From NCBI GenBank assembly GCA_900315455.1, contig OMZE01000010.1, forward strand, positions 1-64,000: a DNA stretch of 64,000 nucleotides, read 5' to 3'. The DNA is from an uncultured Prevotellaceae bacterium. GTDB lineage: Bacteria > Bacteroidota > Bacteroidia > Bacteroidales > Bacteroidaceae. The first letter of the stretch is position 1. Each line of letters opens with the position of its first letter. Positions 25,352-33,284 of the stretch are shown piece after piece. The translations under genes and the position numbers were made by a program. The notes under the pieces are model-generated. The model did not search any database, was not told the DNA's origin, and saw only the letters and a list, made by a program, of their open reading frames with translations.

Positions 25352-26260
25352 TTATCTTTTCTTTTGTTTGTATTGTATTTGGGCTACCCTAATTGCTTTT
25401 AAAGCCTCATCTCGTTCCTCCTTTGATGGCAATAGTCTACACCAATAAAGAATGTCTAACATATTGTATATAAGGCTTCTAATGAGATAGGGAGCATTAC
25501 CTTTAGCCACGTCTTTATCAGTTTTGGTTCGATGAGATCCAGGATTTGTCACCGCTACGCATGTGTGAATTGCTCTTTGGATATAAATAGGGATGATTTC
25601 TTGCATATAATTTTGCCCAACCATTATACTGCATTCTGCCAAATTTGAGCCGTTATGTTCAACTGTGCAAAAACCTCGTTCGTATAAGCGGTTCATCACA
25701 TCATTCATTATTTTTCGTATGTCATTTAGCACAGAATTGTTTTGCCAATCCTCTTTTTCTAGTACTTTCAGTATGCGTAGGAGGTCATGTTTTGACTCTG
25801 GCCAAGTTTCAAAGACGGTTTGATGTTTATGAATGATTTGAGTCTCTTCCAAAGAATCAGCATTCCTCTTGATATCCTCAATCAGCCGTTCTTCATCTTT
25901 GTCCTTTTCATAATAAAGCCCCTCATGTTCTTCGGCAAAAGAAGATGAAGAAGACAAATCAGGCTGACCTGTAAAGATATAGTATGGAATCTTTCTGCGA
26001 TGTGATAATTCGTTTATCTTTTTCACACTATATGCTAGGCCAGTCAACTTATCCTCTTTAGCATCTTTATCATATAGTACTTTAGCATCGAGAATTACAC
26101 CAGACCATTCTTCCAAATACTTTTCAAAAAGAATCATTCCATCAACAGAATACTTACATGGTATGATTTCCATCCCATGCTTTAGACTCTCGCAGCGTTC
26201 CTTGAAAGAATCTAATTCTTTCCACTTGTCATCTATCCATAAAATTTTATATTTACTCAT
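25352..26260 (-). CDS. receiver-domain protein with unrecognised helical output domain
   Basis: The protein has 302 residues from ATG 26260. Residues 1-130 carry receiver hallmarks: ILWIDDKW (Asp10, Asp11), VILDAKVL (Asp58 as phospho-acceptor), YIFTGQ (Thr97) and YYEKD (Lys119). Residues 150-302 are all-helical, with NPGSHRTK near 239-246 and a hydrophobic helix (IRSLIYNMLDILYW). This recalls HEPN/DUF4145-type domains but is not a firm match. No DNA-binding output domain is visible. It overlaps the kinase fusion gene by eight bases and precedes hsdM, so it is the probable partner of that kinase. ATG 26290 is less likely because it overlaps the kinase gene further. Confidence 0.75.
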   Translation of the reverse strand: MSKYKILWIDDKWKELDSFKERCESLKHGMEIIPCKYSVDGMILFEKYLEEWSGVILDAKVLYDKDAKEDKLTGLAYSVKKINELSHRRKIPYYIFTGQPDLSSSSSFAEEHEGLYYEKDKDEERLIEDIKRNADSLEETQIIHKHQTVFETWPESKHDLLRILKVLEKEDWQNNSVLNDIRKIMNDVMNRLYERGFCTVEHNGSNLAECSIMVGQNYMQEIIPIYIQRAIHTCVAVTNPGSHRTKTDKDVAKGNAPYLIRSLIYNMLDILYWCRLLPSKEERDEALKAIRVAQIQYKQKKR

Positions 26261-28667
26261 ATTCTTTTCTGTATATCGGAAGTTTAACAATCACATTAGT
26301 AAAATCAATATCGGCTAATTTGAAAGAGAATAAATCATAATCACCACCATAGTGATGTGTTATGCTCTTGACGATATAGCCACCTGTTCCAGAACCATCA
26401 GAGTCAATTCCCTTGATTCCCTTTATACCAAATCTCACCTTCTCCATGCCATCAGGTAGGGGCTCACCATCATTGCTAAAATTAACTACAAAGAAAGTAT
26501 CCTCAACGGCCAGCGTGATATGTAATGAATATTCTTTATCATCACGGACAAAACCATGATTAATAGCATTGTCTACAATGTTTTGAACAAGTCTTGATAA
26601 ATCCAACTTGCCCATTTTAACATATGGAATATCAATACCTGCTTCTTTCAAAGAAGCCTCATCACGGTGATATTCAATGAAATATCTGTCATTCATTGTC
26701 ACGTACCCTTTAAGATGTTCTTCCAAATTCACGATTTCTGGAGTTGAAAAGACATCTTCATCAGCAATATGAGAAACAATTCCAGAAAGTACATCTAAAG
26801 ACTTCTTAAGTCTTTGAATATACTTGCTCAATAGAGCAGAATGTTCTTTTGACAGATTGTCGGAAAGGTCTTCTAATAAAGGAAGAGTATTTCTCATTTG
26901 AGCCATAGGAGTCTTCATATCATGTTTGCGAATACGAACTTCATTGATATATTCAGACTTCATCTGCTCAATGATTTCCTGCAAACCTAACTCGTTCGCT
27001 TTTGAAAGCATAAAAGCCCTGCAAGCCTCTTTGTACAGGCTCTTTTGGATTGCTATTTCCGGGTAAGCAATCTTATGACGTAAGACGAATGTCCTTGATA
27101 GGAAATCCATTCCTATTGTAGGAACTTCAAGTTTGGAAAGTGTCATGCACAAATATTCCATATCAATGGTATCATCCGGGATGATTGCCATAATATTTTT
27201 GTTGAGCCAGACGGGATTATCTTCCGTGGCTTCTACAATAGAGGGCTTTAATGACCTGATTGATGACAGAAGAATTGCTCTCTTATTAAGACGAGAAAAA
27301 CCATATAAATTCTTTTCATCTACAAGATTTGATTGATCAATATATGGGTGTGTCCAATCATCAGACAAATCTGACAATCTGACAATCTTACCTTTATCTC
27401 TTGATGTAGATTCATCAAGTCGAGGTAGAGAGACAACATCTTCAAGAACCGAAACAGTATAACCTTCAGGACATTCTATTTCGTTTGTCTTAAGATACTC
27501 AGGAATATTCCAAGAATAGTCAAGGCTTTCTATCTCATCAAGCGACACAGACTTTGATACGTTGTCTGTATCTTTATGATAAGAATTCATCAACTCTGTT
27601 ATGTCTAGATGATTTACATTCAAGTGATTAGAATATAACCCTGATGCATCTATCACTCGAACAGCATTTTCATGGAAAGGTTTCCTCCGGAGAATGATAC
27701 ACGCCAGTTGAATTCTTGTTCCATTAAGCATATTCTTAGGAAGAAGGATGACAGTGTCAACAATATGGTTTTGGGTAGCCCATTTTCTGAAATTCTTCTT
27801 ACTATTTGCATCACTCCATAATATGGAAGCAGGTGCGAAAGCAACACAAATAGCATCTTCGGAAGAACTATCAAGAAATCTAATTGGGACAATTAACTCT
27901 GGGTCTTCAGGCTGTTTAACCTGAAAAGCATCAGGTTGCTTGACCATGTGAATTCCATTTCCAAATGGAGGCATGGAAATTATAGTATCAAATTTGCCAT
28001 TGGTCCATTCTCCTATATCCTTGTGCGAAAAAAGCAAATTATCCAGCCTATCACACAAAGCCATACGAAGCATCCCTATCTGCCATGTCACAAGTTCCGA
28101 CTCGGCTGCTTCTACACTTTCAATTCCATCAAGATCGGTTGCAAAGTTCATAATTCCACCAAATGGAATATATGTCTTTCTCGTATTTTTACAAATGAAC
28201 GCTTCTGCAAGTGTTACAAGACCTCTTGGAACCACAAGTTGATCTTTCAAATTGTTATAGCGACATGTGTTTTCTATTGCATAGTCATACCAGTGTAAAT
28301 ACTCCACTTGGTTGAATTCTGAAACAATTAATATATCAACCATTATTGAACTTAGCATTTTCTCATCTAAAATCTCAGAAACTGGAATGATAATTTTAGA
28401 TATTACACTACCTATTGGTGAATTATGCAAAATATTAGAAATTTCCTTAGATAAATTTGATGGGTTTATATCATGAGTCGATTCGTCGATTTTTTTCCTT
28501 AAGTACAACAAAGCACCAATAAATGGCAAACAATAATTGGAGATATTTTTGTTTTCATTCAATAGACGGAGAGCATTATCTATCGTGCTCTTGTTTTCGT
28601 TGTTCACCATTGGACTTTGTCTCATAAATACTAAATTTGAAGGATTGTTTTCTATTTTCGACCGCAA
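26253..28667 (-). CDS. methyltransferase/target-recognition/histidine-kinase fusion
   Basis: The protein has 804 residues. Residues 140-345 resemble the HsdM-type N6-adenine methylase fold (RKTYIPFGGIMNFATDL at motif I; FDTIISMPPFGNG at motif IV). Motif IV reads SMPPF where NPPF is expected, so methyl transfer is doubtful. Residues 400-570 resemble one HsdS target recognition domain (GYTVSVLEDV, IVRLSDLS, VWLNKNIMAIIP, then a helix). Residues 575-804 are a histidine kinase: RKHDMKTPMAQM (His582), QNIVDNAINHG (Asn700), SNDGEPLP and GSGTGGYIVKS. No membrane segment or signal peptide is present, so it is a cytoplasmic kinase probably reading DNA. It starts two bases after the WYL gene; ATG 28625 is an alternative. 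Confidence 0.82.
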   Translation of the reverse strand: MRSKIENNPSNLVFMRQSPMVNNENKSTIDNALRLLNENKNISNYCLPFIGALLYLRKKIDESTHDINPSNLSKEISNILHNSPIGSVISKIIIPVSEILDEKMLSSIMVDILIVSEFNQVEYLHWYDYAIENTCRYNNLKDQLVVPRGLVTLAEAFICKNTRKTYIPFGGIMNFATDLDGIESVEAAESELVTWQIGMLRMALCDRLDNLLFSHKDIGEWTNGKFDTIISMPPFGNGIHMVKQPDAFQVKQPEDPELIVPIRFLDSSSEDAICVAFAPASILWSDANSKKNFRKWATQNHIVDTVILLPKNMLNGTRIQLACIILRRKPFHENAVRVIDASGLYSNHLNVNHLDITELMNSYHKDTDNVSKSVSLDEIESLDYSWNIPEYLKTNEIECPEGYTVSVLEDVVSLPRLDESTSRDKGKIVRLSDLSDDWTHPYIDQSNLVDEKNLYGFSRLNKRAILLSSIRSLKPSIVEATEDNPVWLNKNIMAIIPDDTIDMEYLCMTLSKLEVPTIGMDFLSRTFVLRHKIAYPEIAIQKSLYKEACRAFMLSKANELGLQEIIEQMKSEYINEVRIRKHDMKTPMAQMRNTLPLLEDLSDNLSKEHSALLSKYIQRLKKSLDVLSGIVSHIADEDVFSTPEIVNLEEHLKGYVTMNDRYFIEYHRDEASLKEAGIDIPYVKMGKLDLSRLVQNIVDNAINHGFVRDDKEYSLHITLAVEDTFFVVNFSNDGEPLPDGMEKVRFGIKGIKGIDSDGSGTGGYIVKSITHHYGGDYDLFSFKLADIDFTNVIVKLPIYRKEYE

Positions 28668-28669
28668 AA

Positions 28670-29704
28670 TTATTCTCTACGTGTGCAACCATCCTGCACA
28701 GGAAAATATTTTTTGTAATTTTCTTCAATTATCTTTTGGATATGGCATCTATAAGCGTCTGGTGCCAGCACTTCCAAGTCTGCTCCATACGACAATATTT
28801 GCTGGTCGAGTTCTCTGTTAGGAATGACTCGGATACTAATGATATGGTTGTTTTCATCGATTGTCTTCTGTGTATGATGAAGCGGTTTTGAAACCACATA
28901 CATAAACCTTTTCTCAGATAATTGCAGTTCGATGGTAATGGGTTCGCTATGAGGTACAGTCACCCCCACCACATCATCAAAATAATGCTCAAAGTCAGTA
29001 GAGTCATTGGGTATGAATGAAACATCAGAGGCGACAGTCATCGACACGATACGGTCTAATGCCAGGTTCGTGATGTCATCTCTTCCATCTACATGCCCAA
29101 ACAGGAACCAACGGTTGTTGTATTGCTTGACATAATAAGGGTGTATGATGTAAGATATATCCTTCCCACCGTTCTTATAGTTATGGTATTCAATCCTCAA
29201 AACTTGGTGGTTGGATGCAGCATCAATCACGTCGGAAAGAAATTCAAGGCCTTTCAGATTTGGGTTCTGCTCAAAGCCGATGATGTTTTCGTTATTACCT
29301 TTGAGGTTAAACCGCCATTCGAGGTTGGAAATCACCTCTTCCACCCATTCGTTGGAGGGAAGTCCACGGAAACGGCCAAGGGTAAGGATGACCGTCTGAA
29401 GTTGTTGTGCCTCCTCGTCGGTCAATGGTTGTTGGTTGATAGAGAAATCGGAATCCTCATAGCGATAATACACTTTCTTACCATCCTTTTTGCGCTCAAG
29501 TGGTATGCTCCATCCCGTTTCACTCTCCATGAACTTGATGTCCTCGAAAATCTGACGACGGCTTACGCCTCCAGTGCCGTTATAATATTCCAACGCCTCT
29601 TCACACGCATCAATGAGGTCATCGATGTAATACCGGTGGCGGCGGTCTCGGAAACATTTATCGAGCGTCTGGTATCGTATGGCTGCGTTTTTGTTGGTAG
29701 GCAT
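28670..29704 (-). CDS. WYL-domain transcriptional regulator
   Basis: The protein has 344 residues. The N-terminal 85 residues are a winged helix-like region (AIRYQTLDKCFRDRRHRYYI, then GVSRRQIFEDIKFM). The WYL domain spans about 165-330 (HPYYVKQYNNRWFLFGHVDG, the family core). Regulators of this kind head defence loci, repressing them until they bind a ligand such as a nucleic acid or nucleotide. It is the first gene of the minus-strand operon, with its own promoter at 29757-29788, and probably controls all eight genes. Confidence 0.88.
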   Translation of the reverse strand: MPTNKNAAIRYQTLDKCFRDRRHRYYIDDLIDACEEALEYYNGTGGVSRRQIFEDIKFMESETGWSIPLERKKDGKKVYYRYEDSDFSINQQPLTDEEAQQLQTVILTLGRFRGLPSNEWVEEVISNLEWRFNLKGNNENIIGFEQNPNLKGLEFLSDVIDAASNHQVLRIEYHNYKNGGKDISYIIHPYYVKQYNNRWFLFGHVDGRDDITNLALDRIVSMTVASDVSFIPNDSTDFEHYFDDVVGVTVPHSEPITIELQLSEKRFMYVVSKPLHHTQKTIDENNHIISIRVIPNRELDQQILSYGADLEVLAPDAYRCHIQKIIEENYKKYFPVQDGCTRRE

Positions 29705-29756
29705 AGATGGTTTTCTGTTGAGGTTAGTATGTCATTCTTCGAGTAAAACTAATATG

Positions 29757-29788
29757 CAAAGATAACAATTTTATTATTGTTTTTCCAA
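29757..29788 (-). promoter_or_regulatory. promoter of the restriction/kinase operon
   Basis: On the minus strand TTGG (29785-29788) and TATCTTTG (29757-29764) are 20 bases apart and match the -33 and -7 pattern. The start codon is 53 bases downstream. No clear palindrome lies around it. Confidence 0.65.
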
Positions 29789-29905
29789 TTCTTCCAAGGG
29801 GAATTAATATGATAATGTAAAAAAAATAGGTCAAAATGTGGGCTTTTTGCCATTTTTTGATATTTTTCATTGAATATGAAACTTCACAGCACCCTCAAAA
29901 TAAAT

Positions 29906-30044
29906 GGCGATTCCTTTTCTCCTTGGTTTTAGCCGAGGCGCAACCTCGGCCTGCGGAGAAGGCTGGGCTCCTAGGCGATTCCTTTTCTCCTTGGTGTAAG
30001 ACATGACTTTTTAGCCGAGGCGCAACCTCGGCCTGCGTAGAAGG
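29906..30044. repeat. two direct copies of a hairpin-containing repeat
   Basis: Copies at 29906-29963 and 29974-30044 share GGCGATTCCTTTTCTCCTTG and the hairpin GCCGAGG-CGCAA-CCTCGGC. The second has 13 extra bases in the middle. They lie between the end of the peroxidase gene and the restriction operon promoter. The rest of 29789-29905 is AT-rich with nothing recognised. Confidence 0.75.
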
Positions 30045-30079
30045 CCCTCCCGGCTTCCCTTGCAGGGGAGGGGGAGGGC
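30044..30079 (-). terminator. GC-rich hairpin after the peroxidase/nitroreductase gene
   Basis: GCCCTCCC (30044-30051) pairs with GGGAGGGC (30072-30079), with CCCTTGCAGGGG pairing inside. It lies 12 bases beyond the stop codon of the minus-strand gene. There is no strong T-run, so it may be another repeat hairpin. Confidence 0.45.
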
Positions 30080-30090
30080 TATAGTTGGGA

Positions 30091-31227
30091 TTATTTGATG
30101 TACTTAACCTTTGAGGCGTCGCGGGGCTTGGGAGCGGGTTGCTCGTCGGGGTAGCCGATGGCGATGATGTAGTTGAGTTTGTAGTCGGCGGGGATGTCGA
30201 GACGCTGGAGGAAGAAACGGGCTTTCTCGTTGGCGAGGAGCCAGCGTACGGGACCGCCAAGACAACAGGTGCCGAGACCCATCGACTGTGCCGCAAGCAT
30301 GATGTTCTCGCCGAGAAGACCGGCATCGAGTTCACCGCCGCCATTGACTGGGGTGCAGACACAGATGAGGGTGGGGGCGTTGCGGAACATGTTCTTGAAG
30401 TCCTTGTCGCGCTTCACCTGTTCGGCATTCTCCTGTTTGTAGACCTCGTTGACACTGGCAATGAGTTGCTGGTCTTCTACTACTCGGATGACCCATGGCT
30501 GGCGGTTCATGCCGCTCGGTGCGTTGATGCCAGCCTTGATGATGACCTCGAGTTTCTCATGTTCCACGGGTTTGTCGAGGTACTTGCGAACGGAGCGGCG
30601 AGCCATGATGTTGCTCAGCACGGGGTTCACCTCTATCTGTATGTCGGCATCGATGTCGCTCATCTTGTCGGTGGGTTCGTAGCGTTTGATGACCCTGCCG
30701 TCGCGGCTGACAAGAAACTTGGTGAAGTTCCATTTGATGTCGGATTTCTTGTCGTAGTCGGCATCTTGTCGGCGGAGCATACCGTCCATCATCTTCCCCC
30801 GTTCGTCGGCAGTGTCGAAACCGCCAAAGCCTTGTTGTGACTTCAGATAGGTGTAGAGAGGATGGGCGTTGGCACCGTTGACGTCGATTTTGTCGAACTG
30901 TGGGAAACCGATGTTGAAGTTGGCGGTACAGAACTGGTGGATTTCCTGTATGCTGCCGGGTGCTTGCTGACCGAATTGGTTGCAGGGGAAATCGAGGATT
31001 TCCAGACCTTCGGCATGGTATTTCTCATAGATGGCTTGCAGTTCGTTGTATTGTGGCGTGAAGCCGCAGCGGGTGGCGGTGTTGACGATGAGGAGCACTT
31101 TCCCTTTGTAGTTGGAGAGTGGCACTTCCTGACCCAGGTCGTCTTTTACCTTGAAGTCATACACGGTTTGTGCTGAGAGTGTCAGTGCGGTGGTCATTGC
31201 CAAGAGGCAGAAGAGGATTTTTTTCAT
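30091..31227 (-). CDS. exported glutathione peroxidase/nitroreductase fusion
   Basis: The protein has 378 residues with a signal peptide (cleavage near LSAQ, residue 20). Residues 22-190 are a thiol peroxidase of the glutathione peroxidase family: NTATRCGFTPQ with peroxidatic Cys54, FPCNQFGQQ with Gln87, and KWNFTKFL with Trp166 and Asn167. Residues 205-375 are an FMN nitroreductase domain (ARRSVRKYLDKPV, NAPSGMNRQPW, GLGTCCLGG). Each domain has full length. The arrangement suggests a periplasmic peroxide-reducing enzyme joined to a flavin reductase that could supply electrons; this is inference. An FMN domain exported through Sec would need its cofactor in the periplasm. Transcription comes from a hairpin promoter element. 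Confidence 0.85.
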   Translation of the reverse strand: MKKILFCLLAMTTALTLSAQTVYDFKVKDDLGQEVPLSNYKGKVLLIVNTATRCGFTPQYNELQAIYEKYHAEGLEILDFPCNQFGQQAPGSIQEIHQFCTANFNIGFPQFDKIDVNGANAHPLYTYLKSQQGFGGFDTADERGKMMDGMLRRQDADYDKKSDIKWNFTKFLVSRDGRVIKRYEPTDKMSDIDADIQIEVNPVLSNIMARRSVRKYLDKPVEHEKLEVIIKAGINAPSGMNRQPWVIRVVEDQQLIASVNEVYKQENAEQVKRDKDFKNMFRNAPTLICVCTPVNGGGELDAGLLGENIMLAAQSMGLGTCCLGGPVRWLLANEKARFFLQRLDIPADYKLNYIIAIGYPDEQPAPKPRDASKVKYIK

Positions 31228-31304
31228 ATTCGTTTGATTTTTTCTTGGGTTGGTGGTCTAAGGTTGAATGACAGGAAATCACCAAAAGCCATTTATTTCC
31301 TTTG

Positions 31305-31364
31305 CAAATATAGTGAAAGCCGAGAGGAATACCAAACAAAATACGAAGTTTTTGTTTGTATTCC
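31305..31364 (-). promoter_or_regulatory. hairpin promoter element, copy in front of the peroxidase fusion
   Basis: On the minus strand the hairpin (GGAATACAAACAAAA paired with TTTTGTTTGGTATTCC with one bulge, 31326-31364) leads into TTTG (31333-31336) and TATATTTG (31305-31312), exactly 20 bases apart. Transcription would start near 31298, about 70 bases before the start codon. Confidence 0.8.
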
Positions 31365-31470
31365 CGAGACGCCTCCTATATTCGCCGCGCAGCGGCAAAT
31401 TAGTGAAAAAACCGAATAAGCGAGTAAAAAACAAATGTATTTGCTTTTTCGAGCGAGAGGTTTTTATCCA

Positions 31471-31516
31471 AAGCCGAGAGGAATACCAAACAAAATACGA
31501 AGTTTTTGTTTTCATT
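31471..31516 (-). repeat. decayed copy of the hairpin promoter element
   Basis: The stretch AAGCCGAGAGGAATACCAAA and the following CAAAATACGAAGTTTTTGTT match the active copies, but the position of the -7 box reads GGATAAAAAC and the second arm is changed. No gene starts on the minus strand next to it. The following GGGGAAACGGTGT also occurs after the copy at 38399. Confidence 0.7.
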
Positions 31517-31610
31517 GTTGAACATGGGGAAACGGTGTGGGTGATGTGTTTGGTGTCAATTCTTTTAGGATGAAAATCAAAAAATGGGGGTGAAGTGGGG
31601 GATTTTGGGT

Positions 31611-31653
31611 TAATTTTGCAGTGTCCTTTTCGGAAAGGGCGCAGCATGCTGCG
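31611..31653 (+). promoter_or_regulatory. rhaB promoter box and structured leader
   Basis: TAATTTTG (31611-31618) is a perfect -7 box; the -33 box is not clear, which fits an activator-dependent promoter. The leader of about 120 bases starts with a hairpin CCTTT-TCGG-AAAGG (31625-31638) and a 14-base palindrome CGCAGCATGCTGCG (31640-31653). Confidence 0.55.
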
Positions 31654-31743
31654 TTCCTACATCCTTTAAACCTTCTCTATAGTTTATCTTTTTGCGATAA
31701 TACTAACACAAAATTTACATATAGTTGATATTACCTTGAAATC

Positions 31744-33216
31744 ATGGACGAAAAACGTTTTTTCTTTGCTGTGGACCTTGGCGCTACCAGTGGGCGGACC
31801 ATTCTTGGATGTCTGTCGCACGACACGTGTACGCTGGAGGAGTTGACGCGCTTCGATAATGTGCTTATCGAAACGGGAGGACATTTCTATTGGGATATCT
31901 TTGCCTTGTATCACGAGGTGATAAAGGGCTTGAAAATCGTTGCCCAACGGCAAGTGGATATTGCCTCTATCGGTATCGACACCTGGGGGGTAGACTTCGT
32001 ATGCGTGGGCAAGGACAAGGCGATATTGCGCAACCCCCTGGCCTACCGCGACCCCCACACGATGGGGATGATGGAGGAGTATTTCGAGCGGTGCGTCGAC
32101 AAGAAAACGGTATATGACGTTACCGGTATTCAGTTGATGAACTTCAACTCCCTCTTCCAACTCTACACCATGCGGCGAAATGGCGACAGTGCCTTGGCAC
32201 ACGCAGAGAAGGTGCTTTTCGTTCCCGATGCTCTTAGTTACATGCTCACCGGCGAGATGGTGTGTGAATATACCATCGCTTCTACGTCGCAGTTGCTCGA
32301 CCCCCGTACGCGGGAACTCGACGGGCGGCTCCTCCAAAGTGTGGGACTCACACGCGAGCATTTCGGCCGGATGGTGATGCCGGGCACGGTGATGGGCACG
32401 CTCACCCCCGAGGTGCAGGCCATGACGGGTCTGGGAGCGGTGCCGGTGATAGCCGTGGCGGGTCACGACACGGCGAGCGCTGTGGCTGCCGTGCCCGCCG
32501 CCAACGAGCATTTCGCCTATCTGAGCAGCGGCACCTGGAGTTTGATGGGCATAGAGACGAAGGAGGCGGTAATCAACGAGAAGAGTTATGCCTACAACTT
32601 CACCAACGAGGGTGGGGTAGAGGGCACCACCCGTTTCCTGAAGAACATCTGCGGGATGTGGCTCTACGAGCGTTGCCGGAAGGAGTGGACCGATGCGCCG
32701 CGGTCGCATGCCGAGTTGCAGGCCGAGGCGATGAAGGTGACGCCGTTTCAGAGTGTCATCAACCCCGACGACCCCTGCTTTGCCAATCCGTCGTCGATGG
32801 TGGAGGCCATCAAGGACTATTGCAAGAAGACCGGACAGCACGTGCCAGAGAGTTACGCCGAGACCTGCCGCTGTATCTTCGACAGCCTTGCTCTCCGCTA
32901 CCGTCAGGTGTTTGAATGGCTGAAGGAGTTTGCCGACTTCCCCATCACCACCCTCCATATTATCGGCGGCGGTTCGCTGAACGAGTATCTCGACCAGTTC
33001 ACCGCCAACTCGCTGGGCGTAGAGGTGCTCGCCGGACCACAGGAGGGTACTGCCATCGGCAATATCATGCTGCAGGCCAAGGCCAGTGGCATCGTGGGCG
33101 ACATCTGGGAGATGAGGCGCATCATCGCCCGGAGCATCACGATGAAACGCTTCGTGCCACAAGACCAGGACGAGTGGGACGCCGCCTACAGCCGCTACCT
33201 CGAAGTGGTGAGGTAA
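31744..33216 (+). CDS. rhaB: rhamnulokinase
   Basis: The protein has 490 residues, the normal length for FGGY-family rhamnulokinase. The ATP-binding N-terminal motif (FAVDLGATSGRTILG), GIDTWGVDFV, VAGHDTASAVAAVP (the catalytic Asp region), YLSSGTWSLMG and LHIIGGGSLNEYLDQFTAN are all typical of RhaB. It phosphorylates L-rhamnulose to L-rhamnulose 1-phosphate in the cytoplasm. It is the first gene of the plus-strand rhamnose unit, 68 bases before rhaA. Confidence 0.95.
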   Translation: MDEKRFFFAVDLGATSGRTILGCLSHDTCTLEELTRFDNVLIETGGHFYWDIFALYHEVIKGLKIVAQRQVDIASIGIDTWGVDFVCVGKDKAILRNPLAYRDPHTMGMMEEYFERCVDKKTVYDVTGIQLMNFNSLFQLYTMRRNGDSALAHAEKVLFVPDALSYMLTGEMVCEYTIASTSQLLDPRTRELDGRLLQSVGLTREHFGRMVMPGTVMGTLTPEVQAMTGLGAVPVIAVAGHDTASAVAAVPAANEHFAYLSSGTWSLMGIETKEAVINEKSYAYNFTNEGGVEGTTRFLKNICGMWLYERCRKEWTDAPRSHAELQAEAMKVTPFQSVINPDDPCFANPSSMVEAIKDYCKKTGQHVPESYAETCRCIFDSLALRYRQVFEWLKEFADFPITTLHIIGGGSLNEYLDQFTANSLGVEVLAGPQEGTAIGNIMLQAKASGIVGDIWEMRRIIARSITMKRFVPQDQDEWDAAYSRYLEVVR

Positions 33217-33284
33217 TACCCACAACGACTTTTTTTAATAATTAAACAACCAAACAACCAAATAACCAAATAACAAAAAACGAT

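Noticed and set aside
26253-28667. Plain HsdM or BREX PglX methylase
   Set aside because: Motif IV lacks its Asn/Asp/Ser and the C-terminal third is a histidine kinase, which these enzymes do not have.
31684-33225. Long open frame (513 codons) opposite rhaB
   Set aside because: It is antisense to rhaB, has an abnormal His/Val-rich composition and no family motif.
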